Shown here piece by piece: positions 28,352 to 35,965 of a stretch of 64,000 nucleotides of DNA (positions are counted from its first letter, which is position 1; every line of letters begins with the position of its first letter). The notes under the pieces are model-generated. The model did not search any database and was not told the origin of the DNA. It worked only from the letters and a program-made list of their open reading frames with translations. The DNA comes from Rothia kristinae NBRC 15354 (GTDB taxonomy: Bacteria > Actinomycetota > Actinomycetes > Actinomycetales > Micrococcaceae), in contig NZ_BCSM01000010.1 of assembly GCF_001570865.1 (NCBI RefSeq), positions 42,129 to 106,128 on the forward strand, written 5' to 3'. The translations under genes were made by a program, and so were the position numbers.

Positions 28352-28396
28352 AGAAGAGGGCCCGCTCTCCCGTCAGGGGAAGGCAGGCCCTCTTCT
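28352..28396 (-). terminator. hairpin between rpmA and obg
   Basis: An 11-base-pair perfect stem (AGAAGAGGGCC and complement) in the rpmA-obg gap. It could end most rplU-rpmA transcripts and let some read into obg. The 203-base gap shows nothing else clear. Confidence 0.55.
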
Positions 28397-28453
28397 GCAT
28401 GGTCACCGGCTGGTTGCGGCCCCCGGTGCGAGCCGTGCTCCTCGCGGGGAGAA

Positions 28454-28711
28454 CTACTCCGCGGCGGCGAGGATGTTGACGACCTTGCGGCCGCGGCGAC
28501 GACCGAACTCGACCTGGCCGGCGGCCAGGGCGAACAGGGTGTCGTCCCCGCCGCGCCCGACGTTCTCACCGGGGTGGAAGTGGGTGCCGCGCTGGCGGAC
28601 GATGATCTCGCCGGCGTTGACGGACTGGCCGCCGAAGCGCTTCACGCCCAGGTACTGGGGGTTGGAGTCGCGGCCGTTGCGGGTGGAGCTTGCACCTTTT
28701 TTGTGTGCCAT
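28454..28711 (-). CDS. rpmA: 50S ribosomal protein L27
   Basis: An 85-residue L27 whose N-terminus [20 protein letters not shown] reaches toward the peptidyl transferase centre. The N-terminus begins directly with the mature-type sequence, so no cleaved leader like that of Firmicutes L27 is present. It follows rplU by 45 bases, forming the standard L21-L27 pair. Confidence 0.98.
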   Translation of the reverse strand: MAHKKGASSTRNGRDSNPQYLGVKRFGGQSVNAGEIIVRQRGTHFHPGENVGRGGDDTLFALAAGQVEFGRRRGRKVVNILAAAE

Positions 28712-28756
28712 TACTGCCTGCCTTCGTAGGGGTGACGGGTGGGTGAGCGGAGCCGA

Positions 28757-29068
28757 TCAGGCGTCGATCGCGGTGACCTTGACCTGGGTCAGCTCGGCGC
28801 GGAAGCCCTGGCGCTTCTTGTAGCCCGTCTTGTTCTTGTACTTCTGGATGACGATCTTCGGGCCGCGCAGGTCCTCGACCTTCTCGGCGGTGACCTTCGC
28901 GGAGGCGAGGGCCTTCGGGTCCGCCTGGACCTTCTCGCCGTCCACCAGCATCAGGACGGGCAGCTCGATGGTGCTGCCGGCCTCACCGGCGACGCGGTCG
29001 AGGGTAACGAGGTCTCCCACGGAGACCTTTTCCTGGCGGCCGCCAGCGCGGACAATCGCGTACACCAC
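28757..29068 (-). CDS. rplU: 50S ribosomal protein L21
   Basis: A 103-residue L21 with VYAIVRAGGRQEKVSVGD at its start and KYKNKTGYKKRQGFRAEL near its end. The start is one of two adjacent GTG codons; both precede VYAIV, and the ATG eight codons upstream lacks family support. It is the first gene of rplU-rpmA(-obg) and has a leader of about 135 bases from a good promoter. Confidence 0.97.
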   Translation of the reverse strand: MVYAIVRAGGRQEKVSVGDLVTLDRVAGEAGSTIELPVLMLVDGEKVQADPKALASAKVTAEKVEDLRGPKIVIQKYKNKTGYKKRQGFRAELTQVKVTAIDA

Positions 29069-29209
29069 TTGGGAACTCACTTCTCTCGACATTCAACGTA
29101 CTGGGGTTCTGCTCAGAGCACCGCAACCACCGGGGACGTGGCCGCCGGACGTGGGACGCACCCGGAGGACGGGTCCGTCGAGGAAGGTCGCAATGAGCAC
29201 CGACAGTCA

Positions 29210-29239
29210 AGGATACGGCACAGCCCCGCGCCCGGGCAA
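29210..29239 (-). promoter_or_regulatory. rplU promoter
   Basis: Minus-strand TTGCCC (29239-29234) and TATCCT (29215-29210) with an 18-base spacer. The -35 lies inside the hairpin that terminates rne, so terminator and promoter share bases. The resulting ~135-base leader could hold an L21-type autoregulatory RNA structure, which I cannot confirm. Confidence 0.6.
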
Positions 29240-29257
29240 GTGTTCGCCCGGGCGCGG
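29226..29257 (-). terminator. hairpin terminator after rne
   Basis: A perfect 12-base-pair stem (CCGCGCCCGGGC and complement) with an eight-base loop, 27 bases past the rne stop. Confidence 0.7.
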
Positions 29258-29283
29258 CGGCCGCGACGCCGCTCGGCCGCGGG

Positions 29284-32200
29284 TCACTCGGGCCGGCGGA
29301 TGTCCTCGGCCTTCACGCCGACGCCGAGCATCATGACCTCCTCGGCCTGTGCGGCCGCGGCGGTGGTGCCGTCGGTGCTGGGGGCGGCCGCGGCCGTGGC
29401 GACCCGGACCCCCGAGGCCTCGCCCTGCTGACCGGCGACGATGCTCCCGCCCTGCCCGCCGTCGGAGCTGGCCCGACGGGAACGGCGCTTGGGGCGGGAG
29501 GCGGAGGCCGGCCGGGCCCGCTCCTCCTGCGCCGGGGCAGCTAGTGCGGCCTGGGCGGACTCCTGGGCCTGATCCGGCTGCTCGGAGCGGCGCGAGGCGC
29601 CCGGGGTGGCGACTCCGGTGACCGTGGGCCGCTGCTCGGCCGGGTCCTGCGCGGTCCGCGCCGGGGACTGGGCCCGCCGGGGGGTGCGGGAGGTCCCGGA
29701 CCGGCGGCCCTGCTCCTGCCGGTCCTCGCCCCGGGTGCGCCCGCCCCGCTCCTGAGCGGAACCGGACTGCCCGGCGTCGGACTTCCCGGTGCCGGACGTC
29801 GCGGAGCCGGAGTTCTCTGCGCCGGACTGTCCGCCGCGCTCGGTCTGCTCCGAGCGGCGCGAGCGCCGGCCGGGCTTCATGTCCTCGAGGGCCTCGAGTG
29901 CGGCCTGGCGCGCGGCGTCGGCGGCCTCGCGTCCGGCCCGGCGGCTGTCCTCCCGGCGCGTGCGCCCGGCGCGTGCGGAGCGGGTGGTCCCGGCCCGGCG
30001 CGGCGCCGGCAGCCCGGTCTCCTCCTCGACCGACGACGCCGAGTCCTCCCGGGTCCGGCCCCGGCGGGACTCGCCGCGGGGCGCATCCTCGCGCGGGGAA
30101 TCCTCGACGGCGGAGGACTCGGTCCCGGCCCCCTCACGGGGCGCCTTGCGGTCGAAGGCCTCGCTCAGCGAATCCAGGTCCAGAGACGGCTCGGAGCCCT
30201 CCTGCTCCTGGGCGGGCTGCTTCTGCTCGCCGTGGGGTAGGGTGACGACCTCGCCGTGGATGGTCACGACCATATCCGGGTCCTCCGGCAGACCGTGGCC
30301 GGAGCCAGCCTCGTCGCGTCCATCCGCGGCGTGGGCCGTCTCGCCCTGGGCCTGGGACCCGTTCTGCGAGGACTCGCCCTGCTGCGTCTCGGCCTGCTCG
30401 CCCCGGGAGCGTCCGCCGCGCTTGCGGCGCTTGCGCTTCTTGGCGGCCTTGGACTCCTGTCCCGCGCCGTCGTGCTGCTCGACCGAGTCCCCGGAAGACG
30501 CCGCCTGCTGGGTGCGCTCCTGGTCCTCTGCGTCGTCCTCGTGTTTGGAGGAGGCCGCGGCGATCGTCGCGAAGGCCGTGCGGGCGGCCTCGGCGCGCGC
30601 GTCATCCTGCGGGTTGCGGGGGCTCTCCTCCCGCTGCTGGCGGTTGCGGGACCGCTTGCGGTCGTGCCGGTCATGGCGGTGGTGGGTCTCGGAGCCGTGA
30701 CCGCCCGAGCGGCCCTTCAGCGGCTCGTCGTGCACGACGACGCCGCGGCCGTCGCAGGCCTCGCAGGGCTCGGAGAAGACCTCCAGCAGACCCGTGCCCA
30801 TGCGCTTGCGGGTCATCTGCACCAGACCCAGCGAGGTCACCTCGGCCACCTGGTGCTTGGTGCGGTCCCGCCCGAGGCACTCCACCAGACGCCGCAGCAC
30901 CAGGTCCCGGTTGGACTCCAGGACCATGTCGATGAAGTCGACGACGATGATCCCGCCGATGTCGCGCAGGCGCAGCTGGCGCACGATCTCCTCGGCGGCC
31001 TCCAGGTTGTTCTTGGTGACGGTCTCCTCCAGGTTGCCCCCGGAGCCGGTGAACTTGCCGGTGTTCACGTCGATCACGGTCATCGCCTCGGTGCGGTCGA
31101 TGACCAGGGAGCCGCCGGAGGGCAGGAACACCTTGCGATCCAGGGCCTTGGCCAGGCCCTCCTCGATCCGGTAGTGGTCGAAGACGTCCTCCTCCTCGGT
31201 CCACTGCCGCAGCCGTCCCACCAGATCCGGGGCCATGTAGGTCACGTACGCCTCGATGGAGTCCCAGGCCTCCTGACCCTGTACGACCATCGCGGAGAAG
31301 TCCTCGTTGAACACGTCGCGCACGGTCTTGATGGACAGGTCCGGCTCCTGGGACAGCAGCTCCGGGGCGGTGGTCTTGCGGGAGTTCGCCTTCTTCTGGA
31401 TCTCCTCCCACTGCACCCGCAGTCGGTTGATGTCGTGGGCGAGGTCCTCCTCGCTGGCGCCCTCCGCGGCGGTGCGCACGATGACGCCGGCGCCGTCGGG
31501 CAGGTGGTCCTTGAGGATCTTCTTCAGCCGGGCCCGCTCCGTGTCCGGCAGCTTCCGGGAGATCCCGGTCATGGACCCGCCGGGGACGTAGACGAGGAAG
31601 CGCCCGGGCAGGGAGATCTGCGAGGTCAGCCGGGGGCCCTTGTGCCCGATCGGATCCTTGGTGACCTGCACCAGCACGGAGTCCCCGGACTTCAGGGCCC
31701 GCTCGATGCGCCGGGGCGCGCCGTCCAGGCCCGCGGCGTCCCAGTTGACCTCACCGGCGTAGAGCACCGCGTTGCGCCCGCGGCCGATGTCGATGAACGC
31801 CGCCTCCATGGAGGGCAGCACGTTCTGCACCTTCCCGAGGTAGACGTTGCCGATCAGGGAGTCCTGCTGGGTCTGGGACACGAAGTGCTCGGCCAGCACC
31901 CCGTCCTCCAGGACGCCGATCTGGATGCGCTCATCCTTCTGGCGCACGATCATCTGCCGGTCCACGGACTCCCGACGAGCCAGGAACTCGGCCTCGGTGA
32001 TTCCGTGCCGACGGCGCCCGGAGGCGCGGGATTCCCGACGGCGCTGGCGCTTGGCCTCCAGGCGCGTGGAGCCCTTCACGGAGGTCACGGCGTCGGCCGA
32101 GGTGGACTCGACGATGCGCGGGGTGCGGACCTTGGTGACGGTGTTGGGGTCCTCCTCCTCGTCCACCAGCTCCAGGTCCGTGTCTCCGCGGCGCCGCCGA

Positions 32201-32442
32201 CGGCGCTTGCGGGCCACGACCTCGCCGTCGTCCTGCGGCTCGTCCTCGGCGGCCTCGAGCTCGGCCTTCTCCTGCTGCTTCTTCGCCAGGGCCGCGGCCT
32301 TCAGCTCCTCGATGTCCGGGGCCTTGAACAGCACGGAGGTCGCGCCGAACGGGTCGGCGGCGACCTCCGGGACGGAGGAGGCGGCGGGTGCGGTCTCGGC
32401 GTCCTCGCCCCGGGGGGCGGCGCCGTCGTTCTGGGTGCTCAT
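29284..32442 (-). CDS. rne: ribonuclease E/G family endoribonuclease
   Basis: A 1052-residue RNase E/G. An N-terminal disordered, charged arm (about 1-165, with the basic patch RKRRRRRRGD) precedes the S1 domain (RIQIGVLEDGVLAEHFV, GNVYLGKVQNVLPSMEAAFIDIG split), the RNase H-like/DNase I-like catalytic core with TVIDVNTGKF and IVVDFIDMV, and the zinc-link CEAC. The C-terminal ~450 residues are low complexity, rich in Arg, Glu, Gly and Ser, likely the degradosome scaffold. ATG at 32442 starts MSTQNDGAAP. The catalytic Asp residues are in VIDVN and VVDFID. A long 5' region precedes the gene. Confidence 0.93.
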   Translation of the reverse strand: MSTQNDGAAPRGEDAETAPAASSVPEVAADPFGATSVLFKAPDIEELKAAALAKKQQEKAELEAAEDEPQDDGEVVARKRRRRRRGDTDLELVDEEEDPNTVTKVRTPRIVESTSADAVTSVKGSTRLEAKRQRRRESRASGRRRHGITEAEFLARRESVDRQMIVRQKDERIQIGVLEDGVLAEHFVSQTQQDSLIGNVYLGKVQNVLPSMEAAFIDIGRGRNAVLYAGEVNWDAAGLDGAPRRIERALKSGDSVLVQVTKDPIGHKGPRLTSQISLPGRFLVYVPGGSMTGISRKLPDTERARLKKILKDHLPDGAGVIVRTAAEGASEEDLAHDINRLRVQWEEIQKKANSRKTTAPELLSQEPDLSIKTVRDVFNEDFSAMVVQGQEAWDSIEAYVTYMAPDLVGRLRQWTEEEDVFDHYRIEEGLAKALDRKVFLPSGGSLVIDRTEAMTVIDVNTGKFTGSGGNLEETVTKNNLEAAEEIVRQLRLRDIGGIIVVDFIDMVLESNRDLVLRRLVECLGRDRTKHQVAEVTSLGLVQMTRKRMGTGLLEVFSEPCEACDGRGVVVHDEPLKGRSGGHGSETHHRHDRHDRKRSRNRQQREESPRNPQDDARAEAARTAFATIAAASSKHEDDAEDQERTQQAASSGDSVEQHDGAGQESKAAKKRKRRKRGGRSRGEQAETQQGESSQNGSQAQGETAHAADGRDEAGSGHGLPEDPDMVVTIHGEVVTLPHGEQKQPAQEQEGSEPSLDLDSLSEAFDRKAPREGAGTESSAVEDSPREDAPRGESRRGRTREDSASSVEEETGLPAPRRAGTTRSARAGRTRREDSRRAGREAADAARQAALEALEDMKPGRRSRRSEQTERGGQSGAENSGSATSGTGKSDAGQSGSAQERGGRTRGEDRQEQGRRSGTSRTPRRAQSPARTAQDPAEQRPTVTGVATPGASRRSEQPDQAQESAQAALAAPAQEERARPASASRPKRRSRRASSDGGQGGSIVAGQQGEASGVRVATAAAAPSTDGTTAAAAQAEEVMMLGVGVKAEDIRRPE

Positions 32443-32967
32443 CGTCTGCGGATGCTCCTGTGGTGCGGCCGCGGAGCCGTGCCGCACCCGGTCCGCCGCC
32501 GCGGATGGTGGCCGGTCGGCGCCCCGCCCTAAGGCGGGCGGGACGAGCCGGAAGTCGTCTGGCTGCCCAGCACCGTCTCTCCAGCCGTGGCATCGCCCGG
32601 CGATCAGGCCCCGCCGGGGATCATCTCCCCGCGGGCCGCGGTGGGTGGGCCGATGGTCGCGCCGAGCTCCGCAGTCTCACGGGAGTCTTGCCCGGGTGGT
32701 CTTCGCCCGGGCGCTCGCTGGAGCGCTGCCAGGCGGTGCACGGCACCCGTCGGCGGCACATCGGACCGGAGGAGACCGCGTGCGGCGCGGCCCTCGGCCT
32801 CCCCCAGTATCGCACACCCCCGCCGCGGGAGGGAGGGGCGGGGCCCCGGTGCGTGCAGGACACATCCAGGAGACGCACGGTCGACGCCGCTAAGATGACC
32901 GACGCACGCCCACCGGCGGCGCCCCGGCGCCACCGGATCATCCCCGACCCATGAAGAAGGTGCCCGC
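32443..32967. other. 525-base divergent intergenic region between rne and the VKOR gene
   Basis: No gene is seen here. On the minus strand TGCGATACT (near 32806-32814) could be an extended -10 for rne, implying a 5' leader of about 350 bases. On the plus strand TAAGAT (32891-32896) is a candidate -10 for the VKOR gene. Several GC-rich inverted repeats, such as CGCCC-TAA-GGCG near 32525 and CCCGGG...CCCGGG near 32693-32715, may structure the rne leader. Confidence 0.5.
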
Positions 32968-33603
32968 GTGAGCGCAGCAGTGACCGAACTCCCCGAGGAT
33001 TCCGCGGCGGAGGGGACCGAGACGCTCCCCCAGCGTCGGCGCCTGGCCTGGCTGATGGTCGTGACCGGCGCCGTCGGCTTCTTCGCCGCGGCGATGCTGG
33101 TGTGGGAGCGGCTGCAGATCTACGTGGATGCCGGCCACGTCTCCAGCTGCGACCTGAACTCCCTGGTCAACTGCGGCACCGTCATGCGCACCAGCCAGGC
33201 CGCGGCCTTCGGCTTCCCGAATCCGCTGATCGGCATCGTCGCCTACGCGATCATCCTGACCATCGCGACGGCGATGCTCGCCGGGGCGCGCCTGGCCCGC
33301 TGGTACTGGTGGTGCGTGCAGATCGGGGTGACCCTGGGCTTCGTGTTCATCTGCTGGCTGTGGTACCAGACCACCTTCCGCATCGACGCGCTGTGCCTGT
33401 ACTGCATGATCGTGTGGATCATGCAGACCACGCTGTTCGTGCATGTCACGGTGCACAACATGCGCACCGGGGTGATCCCCGTGCCGCGGCGGGTCGCCTC
33501 GGCGATGACCGGCTGGGCCTGGTTCCTCACCGTGATGATCCTGCTGGTGCTGTTCGGGATCATCTTCATCCGGTTCTTCTCGGTGATCATGGGCATGTTC
33601 TAG
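32968..33603 (+). CDS. vitamin K epoxide reductase (VKOR) family protein
   Basis: A 211-residue membrane protein with five predicted helices. The VKOR active-site CxxC is in DALCLYCMIVW, and the loop cysteine pair is in SSCDLNSLVNCGTVM. Bacterial VKORs reoxidise DsbA-like proteins using menaquinone and so drive disulfide formation outside the membrane in actinobacteria. No thioredoxin domain is fused. The GTG start is preceded by GAAGAAGG. The region VMRTSQAAAFGFPNPLIGI is highly typical of the family. Confidence 0.93.
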   Translation: MSAAVTELPEDSAAEGTETLPQRRRLAWLMVVTGAVGFFAAAMLVWERLQIYVDAGHVSSCDLNSLVNCGTVMRTSQAAAFGFPNPLIGIVAYAIILTIATAMLAGARLARWYWWCVQIGVTLGFVFICWLWYQTTFRIDALCLYCMIVWIMQTTLFVHVTVHNMRTGVIPVPRRVASAMTGWAWFLTVMILLVLFGIIFIRFFSVIMGMF

Positions 33604-33642
33604 GCGCCGGGTGCGACCCGCGCGGGTCGCCCGCAGGCACGG

Positions 33643-33693
33643 ACGGGGCCCGTCCCGACGCACCGCTTCACGCGGTGGTCGGGGCGGGCCCCG
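33643..33693. terminator. strong bidirectional hairpin between VKOR and ndk genes
   Basis: A 17-base-pair outer stem with one G-U pair, one bulge and a further six-base-pair inner stem. It separates converging VKOR (plus) and ndk (minus). Confidence 0.8.
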
Positions 33694-33768
33694 TCGTAGT
33701 TCACGACACCGAGCCAGCCGCGGGGTGCTGCCCCGGGCGGGGCGCAGCGGCGGCGCACAGGCGGCGGT

Positions 33769-34182
33769 TCAGCCGAACCAGATGCCGATCTCGCGCTGGG
33801 CGGATTCCGGGGAGTCCGAGCCGTGCACGAGGTTCTTCTGCACGTCCTCGCCCCAGTCGCGGCCGAGGTCCCCGCGGATCGTGCCGGCCGGGGCGGTGGT
33901 CGGCTCGGAGGGGCCCATGATGGTGCGCAGGCCCTCGATGCAGCGGTCCCCCTCGATCACCGCGGCCACGACGGGCCCGGAGCCCATGAAGCGCACCAGC
34001 GGCTCGAAGAACGGCTTGCCGGCGTGCTCGGCGTAGTGCTGCTCCAGGATCTCCCGGGAGGGGGTGAGCATCCGCAGCTCGGCGATGCGGTAGCCCTTGG
34101 TCTCGATGCGCGAGAGCACCGCGCCGATGAGGTTGCGTTCCACGCCGTCGGGCTTGACGAGGACGAGGGAGCGTTCGGTCAT
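33769..34182 (-). CDS. ndk: nucleoside diphosphate kinase
   Basis: Ndk transfers the gamma-phosphate between nucleoside triphosphates and diphosphates through a phosphohistidine. The catalytic His is in KNLVHGSDSPESA and the N-terminal strand is RSLVLVKPDGVERNLIG. Length is 137 residues, standard. AGGAGGATCCC precedes the ATG. It has its own upstream gap of 83 bases from the FPGS-like gene. Confidence 0.97.
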   Translation of the reverse strand: MTERSLVLVKPDGVERNLIGAVLSRIETKGYRIAELRMLTPSREILEQHYAEHAGKPFFEPLVRFMGSGPVVAAVIEGDRCIEGLRTIMGPSEPTTAPAGTIRGDLGRDWGEDVQKNLVHGSDSPESAQREIGIWFG

Positions 34183-34265
34183 GGGATCCTCCTGATCCGG
34201 AAGACGTGCGGACGGTCTGAGTCCATCCTAGCCAGCCGCACCCGCGCCACGGCGGAGGCGGAGGG

Positions 34266-35525
34266 TCAGCCGCGCGGGGTCTCGAGGCTCCACAGCCGCC
34301 GCACCTGCACCCCCAGCTGCCGCAGCACGGCCGTGCCGAAGGAGATCGTGCCCAGCGCGAGCTCGACCCGCGTCGGATCGGAGGCGGCGTCCCGGCCCGG
34401 CCGAATCCGCTCCAGCAGCTGCGCCAGCCCGATCACCGGGACCCTCTCCGTCAGCTCACCGGGCAGCCGGTAGTCCAGGTGCCCGTCCCGCCCCAGGTCC
34501 ACGAAGGCGTGCTCGACGCCGCGGTCATCCAGCAGATCGGCGATGGCCCGCCAGTCCTTGGTCATCGGCACGGACCACCACACCCGCTGCACCCGCCCCG
34601 CATCGGAGACGGCCCGCGCGGCCTCCAGCGCGTGGGCCGCCCCTGCCGCGTCGATTCCCGCGTCCACGACCAGCAGGCAGCCGTCCGGAAGGCGGTGGGC
34701 GCTGCCGCGCCCGGGCCGACGCACCGGGCTGGACCCGAAGCCTTCCGGCGGTTCGTCCACGCCCAGGGCGCGGGCCGCCGCGCGCGCCGCGGCCAGCGCG
34801 ACCCGTTCGTTCTCCACGAGGAAGTCACCCGCGGGCACCACCACCAGGGGTGCTGCGTGGCGGGCGCAGGTCCGGCGCAGGAGCCGGTCCGGGCCGGGCG
34901 CCTGCGGGACGCTGGCCACGGGGGCTGGCCCGTGCACCAGGCCGATCTTCTCCTGGGCCACGTGCATCAGGCTCGGTCCGAACACGTCCAGGTGCTCCGG
35001 GAGAATCCGGGTCAGGGCCACGGCCACCGGGTCGAACAGGCTCACGGCGTCGTGGGCCCCGCCCATCCCGGCCTCGTGGACCACGACCTGCGCCCCGGCC
35101 GCGCGCAGCATCGCATGCCCCAGCACCGTGAACAGATCCGTGGGCGCCAGATACGCGCCGGGGGCCGGGGCCGCCTCGGGCAGGACGGCGGCCAGGCGGT
35201 GCAGGCCCGCGCGGTAGGCCGCGGCCGGCAGCACCTGCCCGTCCAGGACGAAGCGGTCCCGGTTGGAGATGATCCCCGGGGAGCTGACCAGCCCGACCCG
35301 CAGCCCGCAGGCCTGCAGCCGCCAGGCGATCTCCGCGGCCGTCTGCCCCTTGCCCTTGGAGCCGGTCACCACCACGCTCGGCGCGGGGTCCCCGCCGCGC
35401 AGCAGGCCTTCCAGGACCCGGCCGGCCCCGGCGACGTCGCGCACGGCGTCGGCGGGCCGAGCCGCCCAGCCGGCGAAGACCGTCCGGGATTCCAGGGCCC
35501 GCAGGCCCTCATCCGTCGCGCTCAC
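34266..35525 (-). CDS. divergent folylpolyglutamate synthase/Mur ligase-like protein
   Basis: A 419-residue protein with the fold of FolC but eroded motifs. The P-loop reads VVVTGSKGKGQTAAE instead of TGTNGKGS; SPGIISNRDR replaces SPHL; HEAGMGGAHDA replaces EVGLGGRxDATN; EHLDVFGPSLMHVAQEKIGL matches the DH...EKAGI region; VVDAGID stands where DGAHNP is expected, so the His is gone. It may be an ATP-dependent ligase of another acid and amine, or a degenerate paralogue. GTG start overlaps the DUF4233 stop as GTGA, and true folC lies one gene upstream, so all three are co-expressed. No ligand can be named. Confidence 0.75.
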   Translation of the reverse strand: MSATDEGLRALESRTVFAGWAARPADAVRDVAGAGRVLEGLLRGGDPAPSVVVTGSKGKGQTAAEIAWRLQACGLRVGLVSSPGIISNRDRFVLDGQVLPAAAYRAGLHRLAAVLPEAAPAPGAYLAPTDLFTVLGHAMLRAAGAQVVVHEAGMGGAHDAVSLFDPVAVALTRILPEHLDVFGPSLMHVAQEKIGLVHGPAPVASVPQAPGPDRLLRRTCARHAAPLVVVPAGDFLVENERVALAAARAAARALGVDEPPEGFGSSPVRRPGRGSAHRLPDGCLLVVDAGIDAAGAAHALEAARAVSDAGRVQRVWWSVPMTKDWRAIADLLDDRGVEHAFVDLGRDGHLDYRLPGELTERVPVIGLAQLLERIRPGRDAASDPTRVELALGTISFGTAVLRQLGVQVRRLWSLETPRG

Positions 35526-35965
35526 GCGCGCCCGTGGGTGCGCTCCCACTCCTGCTCGGCCTCGAAGCGCTCGGCCTTCTCCCGGTCCAGGCGCGCGCCC
35601 ACGACCATCGAATACCACCAGCAGGCCAGGAAGCACGCGCCGATGAAGAACATCGCCGGCACCAGGAACCCCGTGGCCACCAGCAGCACCTGCAGCACCC
35701 AGCCGGCGGTGTACCCCCAGGGCCTGCGCAGCAGGGCGCACAGGGCGACGAAGGCCGCCGCGAAGATCAGGCCCCCGATCATCACCGCCGTCTTCAGGCC
35801 CGCCCCCGCGTGGAAGACCGAGAGGCCGAAGAACGCCAGGGTCGCGAAGAACACCACGAGGGCCTCGAGGACCAGCACGGTGGAGGCGAACATCATCCGC
35901 ACGGAGCTGGGCTTCTTGACCTGCCCGGGCCGCCATTCCCGCTGCGCGCGCGTCAGCCGAGCCAC
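35522..35965 (-). CDS. DUF4233 family membrane protein
   Basis: A 147-residue protein with four membrane helices (TVLVLEALVVFFATLAFFG, TAVMIGGLIFAAAFVALCAL, VLQVLLVATGFLVPAMFFIG and a short last one) and a basic N-terminus. DUF4233 proteins are commonly encoded between folC and ndk in actinobacteria; function unknown. The start overlaps the folC end by 13 bases and the stop overlaps the next gene by four, so translation is tightly coupled. Confidence 0.85.
   Translation of the reverse strand: MARLTRAQREWRPGQVKKPSSVRMMFASTVLVLEALVVFFATLAFFGLSVFHAGAGLKTAVMIGGLIFAAAFVALCALLRRPWGYTAGWVLQVLLVATGFLVPAMFFIGACFLACWWYSMVVGARLDREKAERFEAEQEWERTHGRA

Noticed and set aside
32604..32941. Several 60-110 codon frames on both strands in the rne/VKOR gap
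   Set aside because: They overlap one another, lack ribosome sites and have shadow-like Arg/Pro/Ala composition.
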